Origin: Candidatus Saccharimonadota bacterium
GTDB taxonomy: Bacteria > Patescibacteriota > Saccharimonadia > Saccharimonadales > AWTP1-31
DNA: 42,623 bases
Direction: 5' to 3'
Assembly (NCBI GenBank): GCA_026395435.1
Contig: JAPLYT010000011.1
Location: 1-42,623 of the forward strand
The notes below the pieces were generated by a model, which had not been told where the DNA came from, ran no database searches, and saw nothing but the letters and a program-made list of their open reading frames with translations. Shown in pieces: positions 14,993 to 24,034 of this stretch; position 1 is the first letter of the stretch; each line of letters begins with the position of its first letter. The translations under genes were made by a program, and so were the position numbers.

Positions 14993-15465
14993 TATTTCTT
15001 CTCCTTTGCTGGGGTTGCTGCTTTTTTGGCTGCTGGCTTAGCGACTGGTTTGACAGGCGTTGTAGCTACAACTTTCTTGGCAGGAGTAGCCACTGGCGCT
15101 GCAGCGAGGCTGTCAACAAAGCTTACTCGAGCGATTTCAGCGTTGTCGCCTCGTCGATTCTCGAGCTTTTCAATGCGAACATGTCCACTGACGCGACCGG
15201 CTAGTTTTGGAGCAATTTCATCGACAAGCTTGTGAGCTGATTCGATGGTTTGCAATCCAGAAATAATCTGACGTCGGTTGTGAAGATCACCTTTTTTAGC
15301 TTTGGTGATTAGTTTTTCGATATAAGGAACAAGTTCCTTTGCCTTAGGCAATGTAGTTTTGATTGATTCGTCGCGTACGAGAGATTCTGCGAGGCCCTTA
15401 ATAAGTGCTAATCGTTGATCAGTTTCTCTTCCGAACTTGCGACCTTGGTAACCGTGACGATGCAT
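14992..15465 (-). CDS. rplQ: 50S ribosomal protein L17
   Basis: The first 115 residues are the L17 core: MHRHGYQGRKFGRETDQR, then LAESLVRDESIKTTLPKAKEL, and RVSGHVRIEKLENRRGDNAE. L17 sits near the peptide exit tunnel. The last 40 residues are a low-complexity Ala/Lys/Pro/Val tail (PAKKVVATTPVKPVAK...) not found in model bacteria, which probably contacts rRNA or is disordered. It starts 1 nt after the rpoA stop. Confidence 0.96.
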   Translation of the reverse strand: MHRHGYQGRKFGRETDQRLALIKGLAESLVRDESIKTTLPKAKELVPYIEKLITKAKKGDLHNRRQIISGLQTIESAHKLVDEIAPKLAGRVSGHVRIEKLENRRGDNAEIARVSFVDSLAAAPVATPAKKVVATTPVKPVAKPAAKKAATPAKEKK

Positions 15466-15466
15466 C

Positions 15467-16411
15467 TTACAGCTCCAACTCGCTCATTTTATCTTTAACT
15501 TCGTCGAGTGCTTTACTACCGAAACCTTTAAGGTCGCGTAGTTCAGCATCGCTGAGGCTAAAGAGGTCTTTTAATGTATGAATCTCATTGTTGATGAGTG
15601 CATTTGTGGTGCGGGCAGACAAGTTCAAATCTTCGATTGAAGTTAGAAGTTCTGCTGGATCATCATTTTCTGTGGTGTTTGTACCATCGGCAGATGGTAC
15701 GCTGGCTGGCGCACTCACTTCTACTCGAGTTTGTCCGGCGAGAGCAGTATATTGGTTGACCAAAATAGCTGCTGCTTCTTCGAATGCATCACGAGGAGTG
15801 ATAGTCTCATCGGTGTCGATGGTAATGAGAAGACGATCGAGATCAGTCATTTGACCGACACGAGTGTTTTCTACTTTGTATCGTACGCGGAGTACGGGTG
15901 TGAATACAGCGTCGAGTGCAATCATATCGCTATGTTTGCGAGCAGCGCCTTCTTCGATAGTTCGGTAACCACGACCTGTTTCGACAACGAGATCAAGAAC
16001 AAACTTAGATTTGTCGTCGTCGAGAGTTGCGATTACGTGACCTGGGTTTGCAATTTCAACATCAGCATTAGTTGTGATGTCTTTAGCGGTGATGGCACCT
16101 TTTCCAGTTTTTGTAAGACGAAGTGTTTGAGGCTCGTCAGTGAAAACGCGGAATCGGAGGCCACGAAGGTTGAGCATGATATCGACGACATCTTCTCGTA
16201 CACCCTTGATGGTGGTGAATTCGTGTGTAGCACCTTCAATCTTGAATGCAGTAACTGCTGCTCCGGCAATGCTTGAAAGCAATACGCGTCGTAGTGAGTT
16301 CCCGAGGGTCATACCATATCCGGTGTGAAGTGGTTCGATAACGAAAGTAGCTGAGCTGCTTCCGTGATCATCGATGTTTACGAGTCCTGGTGTGTGGATC
16401 ATTTTTGACAT
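15467..16411 (-). CDS. rpoA: RNA polymerase alpha subunit
   Basis: The 314-residue protein has the alpha N-terminal dimerisation domain (FVIEPLHTGYGMTLGNSLRRVLLSS; EFTTIKGVREDVVDIMLNL), which nucleates polymerase assembly. A linker near residues 230-250 is followed by the C-terminal domain (DLNLSARTTNALINNEIHTLKDLFSLSDAELRDLKGFGSKAL in order), which binds UP elements and activators. Length and order match the family. It lies between rpsD and rplQ, as in the alpha operon. Confidence 0.97.
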   Translation of the reverse strand: MSKMIHTPGLVNIDDHGSSSATFVIEPLHTGYGMTLGNSLRRVLLSSIAGAAVTAFKIEGATHEFTTIKGVREDVVDIMLNLRGLRFRVFTDEPQTLRLTKTGKGAITAKDITTNADVEIANPGHVIATLDDDKSKFVLDLVVETGRGYRTIEEGAARKHSDMIALDAVFTPVLRVRYKVENTRVGQMTDLDRLLITIDTDETITPRDAFEEAAAILVNQYTALAGQTRVEVSAPASVPSADGTNTTENDDPAELLTSIEDLNLSARTTNALINNEIHTLKDLFSLSDAELRDLKGFGSKALDEVKDKMSELEL

Positions 16412-16426
16412 TATTTTATCGCCTCC

Positions 16427-17050
16427 CTAGCGTGAGTAGTATTCTACGATTAGTTGCTCATTGATTTCAGGTTCTGCTTCTTCTCGGGTTGGAATGCCAG
16501 TAATGGAAATTTCAAATTTCTTGCGGTTGACTTTGAGCCATGCAGGGATAGTATCTGGAGATGCAGGACTTACGTCATCAATACGTTTGAAGTATTCGTT
16601 TTTCTTGCTGGCGTCACGCAGTACGAGTTCATCACCGGCTTTGAGGCGGATTGAAGGAATGTCCACTCGGCGACCATTCATCATGAAGTGGCCATGAGTA
16701 ACGAGCTGACGAGCAGCGCGGCGACTTACGGCTAGACCACTACGGTAAATAGCGTTGTCGAGTCGTCGCTCTAGAAGTTGTAGCAAGATTTCACCACTCT
16801 GTCCTTGCTTACGAGAAGATTCGGCCATAAGGTTGGCGAATTGCTTTTCGAGCAAGCCGTAGAGTCGTTTGACTTTTTGTTTCTCGCGAAGTTGGAGACT
16901 ATATTGACTAGGCTTGTTGCGCATTCCACGGGAATTTGCAGCTTGTCCAGGCATTGAAGTTCGCTTTGCGAGAGCTTTGTGCGCTTTCGGGTGAAGGGCA
17001 TAGCCTTCACGGCGACTCATTTTTACGATTGATTGTGTATCTCGTGCCAT
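16427..17050 (-). CDS. rpsD: 30S ribosomal protein S4, zinc-free type
   Basis: The 207-residue protein has the S4 RNA-binding domain at about residues 90-155 (RRLDNAIYRSGLAVSRRAARQLVTHGHF in order). S4 starts 30S assembly and in many bacteria represses its own operon. The N-terminal CxxC...C zinc knuckle found in many S4 proteins is replaced by VKMSRREGYALHPKAH and has no Cys. It lies 3 nt from rpsK and 15 nt from rpoA. Confidence 0.96.
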   Translation of the reverse strand: MARDTQSIVKMSRREGYALHPKAHKALAKRTSMPGQAANSRGMRNKPSQYSLQLREKQKVKRLYGLLEKQFANLMAESSRKQGQSGEILLQLLERRLDNAIYRSGLAVSRRAARQLVTHGHFMMNGRRVDIPSIRLKAGDELVLRDASKKNEYFKRIDDVSPASPDTIPAWLKVNRKKFEISITGIPTREEAEPEINEQLIVEYYSR

Positions 17051-17053
17051 AAT

Positions 17054-17461
17054 TTAGATCCTTCGAGCTTTCTTAGGTCGAACGCCACCATGAGCGATAC
17101 CTGTTACATCCTTAATGGACTCAACGGAAATACCGAGAGTATTAAGGGTTCGGACTGCAGAATCTCGTCCAAGACCAACGCCTTTAACGTATACATCAGC
17201 TTTTGAAAAGCCGTATTGTTGTTTAGCGTTGTTCCCTGCTTTTTCGCAGGCGATTTGTGCGGCATAGGCAGTTCCTTTTTTGGAACCACGGAAGCCACAG
17301 GCACCGGCGCTCGAAGCAGTAAGTGCTCCACCTTGCGCATCAGTGAACGAGATGATTGTGTTGTTAAAGCTGGCAAACACGTGGACTTGTCCAAATGGTA
17401 CCGATCGCTTTGATTTCTTCTTCTTTGGTGCTGCTTTTGCAGCTGTAGTTGCATCTGCCAT
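17054..17461 (-). CDS. rpsK: 30S ribosomal protein S11
   Basis: GQVHVFASFNNTIISFTDAQG and FRGSKKGTAYAAQIA are S11 core blocks, and the C-terminus reads DVTGIAHGGVRPKKARRI, where most bacteria have DVTPIPHNGCRPPKRRRV. S11 forms the platform of the 30S subunit near the Shine-Dalgarno helix. A Lys-rich N-terminal extension of about 20 residues is present. The start overlaps the rpsM stop by 1 nt. Confidence 0.97.
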   Translation of the reverse strand: MADATTAAKAAPKKKKSKRSVPFGQVHVFASFNNTIISFTDAQGGALTASSAGACGFRGSKKGTAYAAQIACEKAGNNAKQQYGFSKADVYVKGVGLGRDSAVRTLNTLGISVESIKDVTGIAHGGVRPKKARRI

Positions 17462-17847
17462 TACGTCTTAGCCGCCACTTTCTTTGCGGTTCCACCAACC
17501 GTTATTTTTTTACCACGACGAGTACGAGCGTTTGTCTTGGTTCGTTGACCACGACTTGGCAAGCTCATCTTATGTCGAAGACCACGGTATGCATTAATAT
17601 CTTTCAGACGCTTGATGTTGGTGCTGACGATACGCTGCAACTCACCTTCGACGGTAAGTGTTTCGTTGATAACTTCCTGAATGCGAGAAATCTCGGCATC
17701 AGTAAGGTTTTTGACACGAACAGTTGGATCTACTTTTGCGCTGGTGAGAACATCAACACTTGTTTTAGGTCCAATGCCGTATACATAGGTGAGAGAGATC
17801 TGAATCTGCTTCTCAGCTGGAATGGTTACACCAGAAATACGAGCCAT
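17461..17847 (-). CDS. rpsM: 30S ribosomal protein S13
   Basis: MARISGVTIPAEKQIQISLT with YGIGPKTS and the C-terminal block GLRHKMSLPSRGQRTKTNART identify S13, which contacts the P-site tRNA and the 50S subunit through bridges B1a/B1b. Length (128) is typical. It starts 2 nt after the rpmJ stop. Confidence 0.97.
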   Translation of the reverse strand: MARISGVTIPAEKQIQISLTYVYGIGPKTSVDVLTSAKVDPTVRVKNLTDAEISRIQEVINETLTVEGELQRIVSTNIKRLKDINAYRGLRHKMSLPSRGQRTKTNARTRRGKKITVGGTAKKVAAKT

Positions 17848-17849
17848 AG

Positions 17850-17966
17850 TTAACCCTGCCTCTGCTTATGTTTTGGCTTTAATTTGTTGATGACATAGAT
17901 TCTGCCCTTGCGTCGGACAATCTTGTCATCTGGACTGATTTTTTTGACACTAGCACGTACTTTCAT
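17850..17966 (-). CDS. rpmJ: 50S ribosomal protein L36, zinc-free type
   Basis: The 38-residue protein is [15 protein letters not shown], then [23 protein letters not shown]. It is shorter than usual ORF cut-offs but unmistakable. Zinc-type L36 has CxxC, a third Cys and a His; here the positions read S, D and N, and only the His is kept. The start at 17966 matches the family; an in-frame ATG at 17975 lies too close to the AAAGGAG box. It lies between infA and rpsM, the standard position. Confidence 0.95.
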   Translation of the reverse strand: MKVRASVKKISPDDKIVRRKGRIYVINKLKPKHKQRQG

Positions 17967-18177
17967 ACGGATCATGCTCCTTTCAGGAGATGCATAACAC
18001 ACTGCTTAAATATTTGATAAAAACGAACGATTCCTGAATTCCACAGGACTCATAGAAGTTTTACAGGACGGTACAGCATGGGATGACTCGTGAAGCCCGT
18101 AAGCGAATCGTATTGGTGATACGATGAGCGCGGACTGGAGCGGGTTCGCCCGTGATGTGCCGTTATGTAAAGGTTCT

Positions 18178-18399
18178 CTACGATTTGCGATAGGTGATTC
18201 TGCCCTTAGTAAGATCATAAGGGGTCAACTCAACCGTCACGCTGTCACCAGGTACAATTCGGATATAATGTTTCCGCATCTTCCCAGCAACATGAGCTAT
18301 AATTTTATGTCCGTTTTCAAGTTCGACACGAAACTGAGTCCCTGGTAGAGTCTCTACAATAGTTCCCGTTAGTTCGATGACTTCCTTGTTTGCTGACAT
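18178..18399 (-). CDS. infA: Translation initiation factor IF-1
   Basis: The 73-residue protein is a single S1-type OB fold: [44 protein letters not shown] in order. IF-1 occupies the 30S A site during initiation. It lies 52 nt after secY, with no adk or map between them. A 211-nt gap then separates it from rpmJ; the gap has no clear ORF but is not AT-rich like other spacers, so a leader or small RNA there cannot be excluded. Confidence 0.97.
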   Translation of the reverse strand: MSANKEVIELTGTIVETLPGTQFRVELENGHKIIAHVAGKMRKHYIRIVPGDSVTVELTPYDLTKGRITYRKS

Positions 18400-18451
18400 A
18401 AATATAACTAAGGCTGAATTATAACAGATATAGACCTGCTATGTAAAGCTC

Positions 18452-19957
18452 TTATTTGGACTTTCTACTCTGTTTAGTACGGTTTGGCAAGAATCGAAGT
18501 CTACGACCGCCCGTTGCAGCGTCTGCAGGTGTATCAACATCATAGAAGAAGTCTGGTTGTTGGTATTGATCGTACGTAACCATCAATGCTCGTGACTCGA
18601 TCTGACGAAGTGTCTCAAGCGCTACCGATACAAGGATCAAGATGCTGGTACCACCGAGCGTTATGTTGGTCTTAAGGAAAATCTGCCCAATGATCGGTAG
18701 CAGTGCAAGCGCACCAAGCGCGAATGCTCCAAACAGAGTTAATCGGTTTACGACCTGAGATAAATATTTTTCTGTTTGTTTGCCAGCGCGTACTTCGTCG
18801 ATGAAGCCACCCTGTTTCTGCAAGTTTTCAGCAATCTCAGTGGCATTGAAGGCGATACTGGTATAGAAGAAGGTGAAGAGGACGACAAGAGAGAAGTAGA
18901 CTACTGGGTACAGGAATGGTTCCCAACCTGGCCGCTGGAACGTCTGAGCAGACGGCGTTTGGAACAGTTTAACGAGTGTTGATCCCCATCCTTGCAATCG
19001 TCCACTGCTTGAGCCGATCATGAGCTGTCCGGCAAAACTCGGAACACTTAAGAATGCAACGGCAAATATGATCGGTACGACACCAGCGGTGATAAGCTTC
19101 ACAGGAAGAATTGTTGTTACGCCACCGTAAGCGCGGTTGCCTTGAATACGCTTAGCGTAGTTGACGGTTAGCTTCCTCGAGGCTTCGTTGAGCTTAACGA
19201 TGAGCACACTCACAATAGTTACGACAACAAGAATAATCAGTGTATAAAGCAATCCGGTTTTGTTGATCGGTAGCTGTTTTCCAAAGACAATCCACTTCTG
19301 TGATTTATCAACAACGCTGTTGAATAAGCTAACTGCTGTCTTTGGCAAGCTACTGACGATTCCGACGGTAATAATCAGTGAAATTCCGTTACCGATGTTC
19401 TGCTCGGTTATAAGCTCACCAAGCCACATCAAGATCATGGAACCACCAGTAAGGGCGGCAACCATCAGCACCCATTGCATGAGGGAGGTATTGGCGGTGA
19501 TATCACCTAACCCACCAATACTCGAAGCAGACTGACGGACGAGGTAAATTGCACCAATAGATTGCATGATAGCCAAAGGTAGCGCCAACATACGAGTGTA
19601 TTGGTTTATCTTAGTACGGCCATATTCGCCTTCTTTGTTGAGGGCTTCAAGTTGTGGAATGGCTTTAGTGAGAAGTTGAATAATGATCGAGGCGTTAATA
19701 TAGGCACCCATACCAACAAGCATGATTGAGAAATTAGCTAAGGCACCGCCGGATAGTACGTTTATGAAACTAAATAACTGAGGTGTATCTTTGGAACTAA
19801 AGACGTTCTCAAGAACTTGCTTGAGGGTCTTAGGGTCGCTAAGCGGGACTGGAATGTGAGCAAAAATACGGAATACTAAAATCATCCCAAGGACAGCAAG
19901 AATGCGTTTTCGCATATCGGCGCTTCGGAGTGAACTCCAGATTACTTTCCAGCTCAT
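18452..19957 (-). CDS. secY: Protein translocase subunit SecY
   Basis: About ten transmembrane segments form the SecYEG channel. RIFAHIPVPLSDP near the N-terminus starts TM1, FSIMLVGMGAYINASIIIQLL lies in TM2, and GGTSILILVSVALETLRQIESR near the end matches the conserved C-terminal region. The 501-residue length is longer than E. coli SecY (443), with extra sequence in the periplasmic loops (the segment with GRLQGWGSTLVKLFQ). It exports surface proteins such as the adhesin at the left of this window. Confidence 0.97.
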   Translation of the reverse strand: MSWKVIWSSLRSADMRKRILAVLGMILVFRIFAHIPVPLSDPKTLKQVLENVFSSKDTPQLFSFINVLSGGALANFSIMLVGMGAYINASIIIQLLTKAIPQLEALNKEGEYGRTKINQYTRMLALPLAIMQSIGAIYLVRQSASSIGGLGDITANTSLMQWVLMVAALTGGSMILMWLGELITEQNIGNGISLIITVGIVSSLPKTAVSLFNSVVDKSQKWIVFGKQLPINKTGLLYTLIILVVVTIVSVLIVKLNEASRKLTVNYAKRIQGNRAYGGVTTILPVKLITAGVVPIIFAVAFLSVPSFAGQLMIGSSSGRLQGWGSTLVKLFQTPSAQTFQRPGWEPFLYPVVYFSLVVLFTFFYTSIAFNATEIAENLQKQGGFIDEVRAGKQTEKYLSQVVNRLTLFGAFALGALALLPIIGQIFLKTNITLGGTSILILVSVALETLRQIESRALMVTYDQYQQPDFFYDVDTPADAATGGRRLRFLPNRTKQSRKSK

Positions 19958-19992
19958 GTGTTGTTTGTACCCTTCTCGTGACTAATGGTTCT

Positions 19993-20013
19993 AGTATACC
20001 AGTAGATGGTATA
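19993..20013 (-). promoter_or_regulatory. Extended -10 overlapping an inverted repeat upstream of secY
   Basis: In the 81-nt gap between rplO and secY, the minus strand holds TGGTATACT, an extended -10. The flanking TATACCA and TGGTATA form a 7-bp palindrome around 5 nt and overlap the -10. This may be a separate, possibly regulated secY promoter, or an RNA hairpin within the operon. Confidence 0.35.
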
Positions 20014-20038
20014 GATGAAACCGAATTAACGATGTGAT

Positions 20039-20515
20039 TTATGCGTTTTTAGGATTTTTGGTAGAAGTAACAGGACGTTTGGTCTGTTCTACTCGTGTAA
20101 ACGTGCCACCAGCTTTGACGATTTGTGCAATAGCAGTTTTGCTGGCAACTTGTAGTGAAACCGCATGCTTCTTGGTTGTATCACCTTTTACGATCAGCTT
20201 AACGCGAACGAATGGGTTGGTGATGAGGCCTGCAGCAGTAAGTGTCTCAGCATTAATTGTTGCGCCTACGGTATCAAGTGCACCAGTGTAGACAACTTGT
20301 GGTGGAGTTCGGTGTGAGGTGAAACCACGAAGTTTTGGAAATCGTTGCGCTAGTGGTGTTTGACCACCTTCGAAACCTGGGCGTTGACTAAAGCCAGCGC
20401 GTGCTTTTTGACCTTTAGTACCACGACCGGCAGTTTTACCTTGACCTGCAGCGATACCACGTCCAACTCGTTTTGGTGATTTTTTAGAGCTAATATCTAG
20501 TTGGCTATAGTTCAT
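20039..20515 (-). CDS. rplO: 50S ribosomal protein L15
   Basis: The glycine/arginine-rich N-terminal arm ([21 protein letters not shown]) and [18 protein letters not shown] identify L15, a late-assembly 50S protein. Length is 158. The start overlaps the rpsE stop by 4 nt. In most bacteria rpmD (L30) lies between rpsE and rplO; here there is no room for it, as is general in CPR bacteria. Confidence 0.96.
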   Translation of the reverse strand: MNYSQLDISSKKSPKRVGRGIAAGQGKTAGRGTKGQKARAGFSQRPGFEGGQTPLAQRFPKLRGFTSHRTPPQVVYTGALDTVGATINAETLTAAGLITNPFVRVKLIVKGDTTKKHAVSLQVASKTAIAQIVKAGGTFTRVEQTKRPVTSTKNPKNA

Positions 20516-21102
20516 TTCGTTTCCTTACTCTTTTTGTCGGCAACGGTAGCGTCAGCGACTTTCTTGGTTGCAGCTTTTTTAGGTGCAGTCTTGGCGTCAT
20601 TCTTGGTGGTGACCCAATCTTTTGCTGGGACAAGACTCTGCAAGGCTGCGAGTGTGGCATAGGCAGTGTTCGTCTTGTTTGAGCTTCCGAGTGATTTACT
20701 GAGGGCATTTCGAACACCTGATACTTCGAGGATAGTTCGAACAACACCACCAGCGATAAGACCGGTACCGGGGCTTGCTGGTTTGATGAGAATGTTTGCT
20801 CCAGCGACTTTTGCGGTTGTTTCGTGAGGAAGTGTCTCTTTATAGAGGTGGATAGAAACCATGTTTTTCTTGGCTACTTCCATAGCTTTTGCGACAGCAG
20901 TAGTCACATCGGCACCCTTTGCAGAGCCAATACCGATTTTGTTCTTGCGATCACCAACGACGGCGAGGGCACGGAAACGGAAACGACGACCACCCTTTAC
21001 GACACGTGCAACACGGTCGATAGCAAGGATTCGCTCATCGAATTGTTTTTCTTCTGGGGTTTGATCTCGGTCGTTACGGCCTGAGTTACGATTGTTCTGC
21101 AT
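20512..21102 (-). CDS. rpsE: 30S ribosomal protein S5
   Basis: [20 protein letters not shown] starts the dsRNA-binding-like N-terminal domain, followed by [19 protein letters not shown] and the C-terminal domain with [20 protein letters not shown]5 controls decoding accuracy. The 196 residues include a Lys/Ala-rich tail of about 30 residues after [10 protein letters not shown]. It lies 2 nt after rplR. Confidence 0.97.
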   Translation of the reverse strand: MQNNRNSGRNDRDQTPEEKQFDERILAIDRVARVVKGGRRFRFRALAVVGDRKNKIGIGSAKGADVTTAVAKAMEVAKKNMVSIHLYKETLPHETTAKVAGANILIKPASPGTGLIAGGVVRTILEVSGVRNALSKSLGSSNKTNTAYATLAALQSLVPAKDWVTTKNDAKTAPKKAATKKVADATVADKKSKETK

Positions 21103-21104
21103 GA

Positions 21105-21458
21105 TTAAAACTCCAGTCCATTCTTACGTGCTGCTTCTGCAAGTGCGCGAACTCGTCCGTGATAGATTCGTCCTCCGCGGTCAAACACGACTTTGGTGAT
21201 CTTAGCTGCCTTTGCCTTTTTAGCAATTTCGGTGCCAATGGCTTCTGCTCGTTCGGTCATGGTACCCGTGACTTTTGCGCCATTAGTGCTGACATGAACG
21301 AGTGTTTTGCCTTTTGAATCATCGATTATTTGAGCGACGATATGTCGGTTGCTGATAAATACTGAGAGACGAGGTCGCTCAGTCGTACCAATAACTGTAG
21401 ATCGGACACGGTTTTTACGCTGTGCGAGATTTTGAATTTTCTTAGTTAATCGGTTCAT
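21105..21458 (-). CDS. rplR: 50S ribosomal protein L18
   Basis: The 117-residue protein has RTKIQ-type basic N-terminus ([15 protein letters not shown]), [20 protein letters not shown] and the C-terminal [23 protein letters not shown]18 binds 5S rRNA together with L5 and carries it into the 50S subunit. It lies 3 nt after rplF and 2 nt before rpsE. Confidence 0.97.
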   Translation of the reverse strand: MNRLTKKIQNLAQRKNRVRSTVIGTTERPRLSVFISNRHIVAQIIDDSKGKTLVHVSTNGAKVTGTMTERAEAIGTEIAKKAKAAKITKVVFDRGGRIYHGRVRALAEAARKNGLEF

Positions 21459-21461
21459 AGT

Positions 21462-22001
21462 TTATTTATCCTTACCTGACTTACCGCTCTTACGGATAAT
21501 GCGTTCGCCAACATATTTGATACCTTTGCCCTTATACGGCTCTGGCTTTTTAAGTGCTCGAATTTCTGCAGCAACTTGTCCAACTTGCTGACGTGAAATA
21601 CCGCTGATTGTAACAATGTTCTGTTCAATCGTTGCCGTAACACCTGTAGGAAGCTTGTAGATGACATCGTGAGAGAAGCCAAGGCTGAATTTGAGATCAG
21701 TGCCTTGAGCGACGACACGGAAACCTACTCCGTTGATTTCAAGTTTTTTGCTGAAGCCCTTGGTGACACCTTCAACCATATTGTTGACGAGGGCACGCAT
21801 GAGACCGTGCTTTGCACGAATCTTTGGTTCGTCATTTGCACGCGTTACGATGATCTGTTCACCCTCTTGAGCGACGGTGATTTCTGGAATCGTAAATTGT
21901 GATAACGTACCTTTAGAGCCGGATACAGTAATTGCGTGCGTCTCAATTGTTACTGAAACTCCCGTGGGAACTGTGATTGGTGATTTGCCTACGCGACTCA
22001 T
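21462..22001 (-). CDS. rplF: 50S ribosomal protein L6
   Basis: MSRVGKSPITVPTGVSV at the start, the middle GFSKKLEINGVGFR, and the C-terminal PEPYKGKGIKYVGERIIRKSGK are the family signatures. L6 has two similar domains and lies near the GTPase centre used by EF-Tu and EF-G. Length (179) is normal. Confidence 0.97.
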   Translation of the reverse strand: MSRVGKSPITVPTGVSVTIETHAITVSGSKGTLSQFTIPEITVAQEGEQIIVTRANDEPKIRAKHGLMRALVNNMVEGVTKGFSKKLEINGVGFRVVAQGTDLKFSLGFSHDVIYKLPTGVTATIEQNIVTISGISRQQVGQVAAEIRALKKPEPYKGKGIKYVGERIIRKSGKSGKDK

Positions 22002-22003
22002 AT

Positions 22004-22405
22004 TTAATAAACCTTACATATTAATTCGCCACCGATGCCGGCTGCCTTGGCTTGTTTGCCCGTCATCATACCTTTTGAGGTAGAAACGATAACAATACCA
22101 CGACCGCTTTTGATCTGCGGGATGTCTTTTGATGCGACGTAGTATCGTCGACCAGGCGTACTGAGACGCTTGATTTCGGTGATACGTGCGTTGGTACTTT
22201 CGCCGTTGATGGTAACGTGAAGTGTTTTGCCAATGCTGGCGTCACTGACGGTAACTTTATCGACGAAATTATTCTTTTGCAATAAACTTGCAACTGATTC
22301 TTTAACTTTACTGTGGGGCATTAGCACTTCTGTTTTTCGAACGGCAATAGCGTTACGAATTCGAGAAAGCATATCTGCGATTGGGTCTGTAGATGTAGTA
22401 GACAT
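22004..22405 (-). CDS. rpsH: 30S ribosomal protein S8
   Basis: DPIADMLSRIRNAIAVRKTE at the N-terminus and the C-terminal GRGIVIVSTSKGMMTGKQAK identify S8, which binds the central domain of 16S rRNA and in E. coli represses the spc operon. Length is 133. It starts 8 nt after rpsN and ends 2 nt before rplF. Confidence 0.97.
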   Translation of the reverse strand: MSTTSTDPIADMLSRIRNAIAVRKTEVLMPHSKVKESVASLLQKNNFVDKVTVSDASIGKTLHVTINGESTNARITEIKRLSTPGRRYYVASKDIPQIKSGRGIVIVSTSKGMMTGKQAKAAGIGGELICKVY

Positions 22406-22413
22406 AGTGTTCC

Positions 22414-22683
22414 TTACCAGCTTGCTTTCGTTACGCCTGGGATTTCACCCTTTGAGGCATGTTCACGGAATGATAGACGAGATAGTCCGAATGTACGCAT
22501 GTATGAGCGTGGTCGTCCTGTCTCGATGCATCGGTTCTTGAATCGAGTCGGAGATGAATTCCGAGGGAGAAGATGTAGGCCGTCGAGGTCTCCAATTTTC
22601 TTGAGTTCTGCGCGCTTGTCGGCGTACTTCAGAATCATTTTCTTACGCTTTAGATCGCGTGCGATGTTAGATTTTCGTGCCAT
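22414..22683 (-). CDS. rpsN: 30S ribosomal protein S14, zinc-free type
   Basis: At 89 residues this is the longer, C-minus form of S14. It has [20 protein letters not shown] and [19 protein letters not shown], where zinc-type S14 (61 aa) has CxxC pairs; the single Cys here cannot make a site. S14 helps form the 30S head. The start is directly after the rplE stop (rplE ends at 22684). Confidence 0.96.
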   Translation of the reverse strand: MARKSNIARDLKRKKMILKYADKRAELKKIGDLDGLHLLPRNSSPTRFKNRCIETGRPRSYMRTFGLSRLSFREHASKGEIPGVTKASW

Positions 22684-23316
22684 TTATTTAGTCTCCTTTT
22701 TCTCGAATGGCATACCGAACTTGGTCAGTAATGCCCTTGATGCTTCTACGCTGCTGGCTTTGATGACAAATACAACTTGCAGGCCGTGAACGGTAGTAGT
22801 TTCTTCGAACGTAAGTTCTGGGAAAACTGATTGGTCAACAAATCCGATGCTGTAGTTGCCTGACTTATCGAAAGCACCTGCCTTAACACCGTGGAAGTCA
22901 CGTAGCCTTGGAAGTACGATGTTGATAAGACGATCAGCGAATTCGTACATTCGGTTACCGCGGAGGGTAACTTTGATACCGATTTTGTTGCCTTCACGGA
23001 GTTTGAAACCAGCGATGGATAGTTTAGCAATCGTATCGACTGGTTCTTGGCCGGTGATTTTTCGGATGGTGTTGCTGGCTGTTTCAAGAATCTTCTTGTC
23101 GTCTTTAGCGCGACCAAGACCGACGTTCACAACGATTTTCTCGAGACGTGGAACTTGGTGAGGGTTAACAAGGCCAAGTTCTTTCTGGAGCTCTGCAGCA
23201 TATTGCGTGTTATAGAGATCTTTGAGGCGTGCAACATAGGCAGTCGACTTAGAAGTCGTCGTTTTCTTTGCAGCTGCTTTTGGTGCAGCTTTTGCGGTAG
23301 TTTTTGCTTCAGCCAT
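22684..23316 (-). CDS. rplE: 50S ribosomal protein L5
   Basis: The core begins with LGLVNPHQVPRLEKIVVNVGLG and includes FKLREGNKIGIKVTLRGNRMYEF and RLRDFHGVK. L5 binds 5S rRNA and the P-site tRNA elbow. About 30 Ala/Lys/Thr residues precede the usual N-terminus (AEAKTTAKAAPKAAAKKTTT), giving 210 residues compared with about 180. It overlaps rplX by 1 nt. Confidence 0.97.
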   Translation of the reverse strand: MAEAKTTAKAAPKAAAKKTTTSKSTAYVARLKDLYNTQYAAELQKELGLVNPHQVPRLEKIVVNVGLGRAKDDKKILETASNTIRKITGQEPVDTIAKLSIAGFKLREGNKIGIKVTLRGNRMYEFADRLINIVLPRLRDFHGVKAGAFDKSGNYSIGFVDQSVFPELTFEETTTVHGLQVVFVIKASSVEASRALLTKFGMPFEKKETK

Positions 23317-23666
23317 TACTTGATCTCCTTTCCACTCGTTTTGAATACGCGAGTCTTTGCGCCTTTGGCGTCAATCTTGTATCCGATGCGACTTGCCTTT
23401 TTAGTAGCAGGGTCAAGGATACCAACCTTTGATACATCAATAGGTTTGGTAAGAGGAATAATTCCACCTTGAGGATATTGCTTGTTTGGCTTCATGTGCT
23501 TCTTAACAATATTGATACCTTCGACCGTAACTTTGTTGAGAGTTGGGTGCGTAGCTAATACTTTGCCAGATTGACCTTTGTATTTGCCGGCACGCACAAC
23601 GACAACATCGTCTTTCTTGAGGCGAATCTTGAAAACTGTCTTAGTTGTAGATTTGATGTCTTTCAT
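23316..23666 (-). CDS. rplX: 50S ribosomal protein L24
   Basis: A KOW motif (KKDDVVVVRAGKYKGQSGKVL) near residue 17 and VEGINIVKKHMKPN identify L24, an assembly initiator that binds the 5' part of 23S rRNA. Length is 116. The gene overlaps both neighbours (rplE and rplN) by 1 nt. Confidence 0.97.
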   Translation of the reverse strand: MKDIKSTTKTVFKIRLKKDDVVVVRAGKYKGQSGKVLATHPTLNKVTVEGINIVKKHMKPNKQYPQGGIIPLTKPIDVSKVGILDPATKKASRIGYKIDAKGAKTRVFKTSGKEIK

Positions 23667-24034
23667 TATAGAACCTCCGGAGCCAGAGAAATAATCTTGG
23701 CATAACCTAGGTCACGTAGTTCTCTTGGTACTGGACCAAAGATACGAGTAGCCTTAGGTAATTTATCATCGCCAATGATGACGGCAGCGTTATCATCGAA
23801 TCGAATGGTTGATCCGTCTTTGCGACGAATAACATACTTCGTTCGAACAACTACTGCACGCACTACTGACTTCTTCTTAACGTTACCTTGTGGGTTTGCT
23901 TGCTTGACGGTTGCAACGATAACATCGCCAACACGGGCATATCGTCGTCTTGTTCCGCCGAGAACACGGATACAAAGAATTTCTTTTGCACCACTGTTAT
24001 CGCAGACACCAAGTCGTGATTCTTGTTGGATCAT
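23666..24034 (-). CDS. rplN: 50S ribosomal protein L14
   Basis: [20 protein letters not shown] and [17 protein letters not shown] plus [23 protein letters not shown] are diagnostic of L14, which bridges the two subunits (B5/B8) and is one of the most conserved ribosomal proteins. Length (122) is exact. The ATG overlaps the rpsQ TGA (ATGA), showing UGA is a stop here. Confidence 0.98.
   Translation of the reverse strand: MIQQESRLGVCDNSGAKEILCIRVLGGTRRRYARVGDVIVATVKQANPQGNVKKKSVVRAVVVRTKYVIRRKDGSTIRFDDNAAVIIGDDKLPKATRIFGPVPRELRDLGYAKIISLAPEVL

Noticed and set aside
14756-16276. Long plus-strand ORFs opposite rplM, rplQ and rpoA (up to 181 codons)
   Set aside because: They are the antisense of strongly conserved ribosomal and polymerase genes, have no ribosome binding sites and give Ser/Cys/Val-rich translations of no family.
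18006-18218. 70-codon ORF between infA and rpmJ
   Set aside because: It overlaps the certain infA gene, has no Shine-Dalgarno and no family resemblance.
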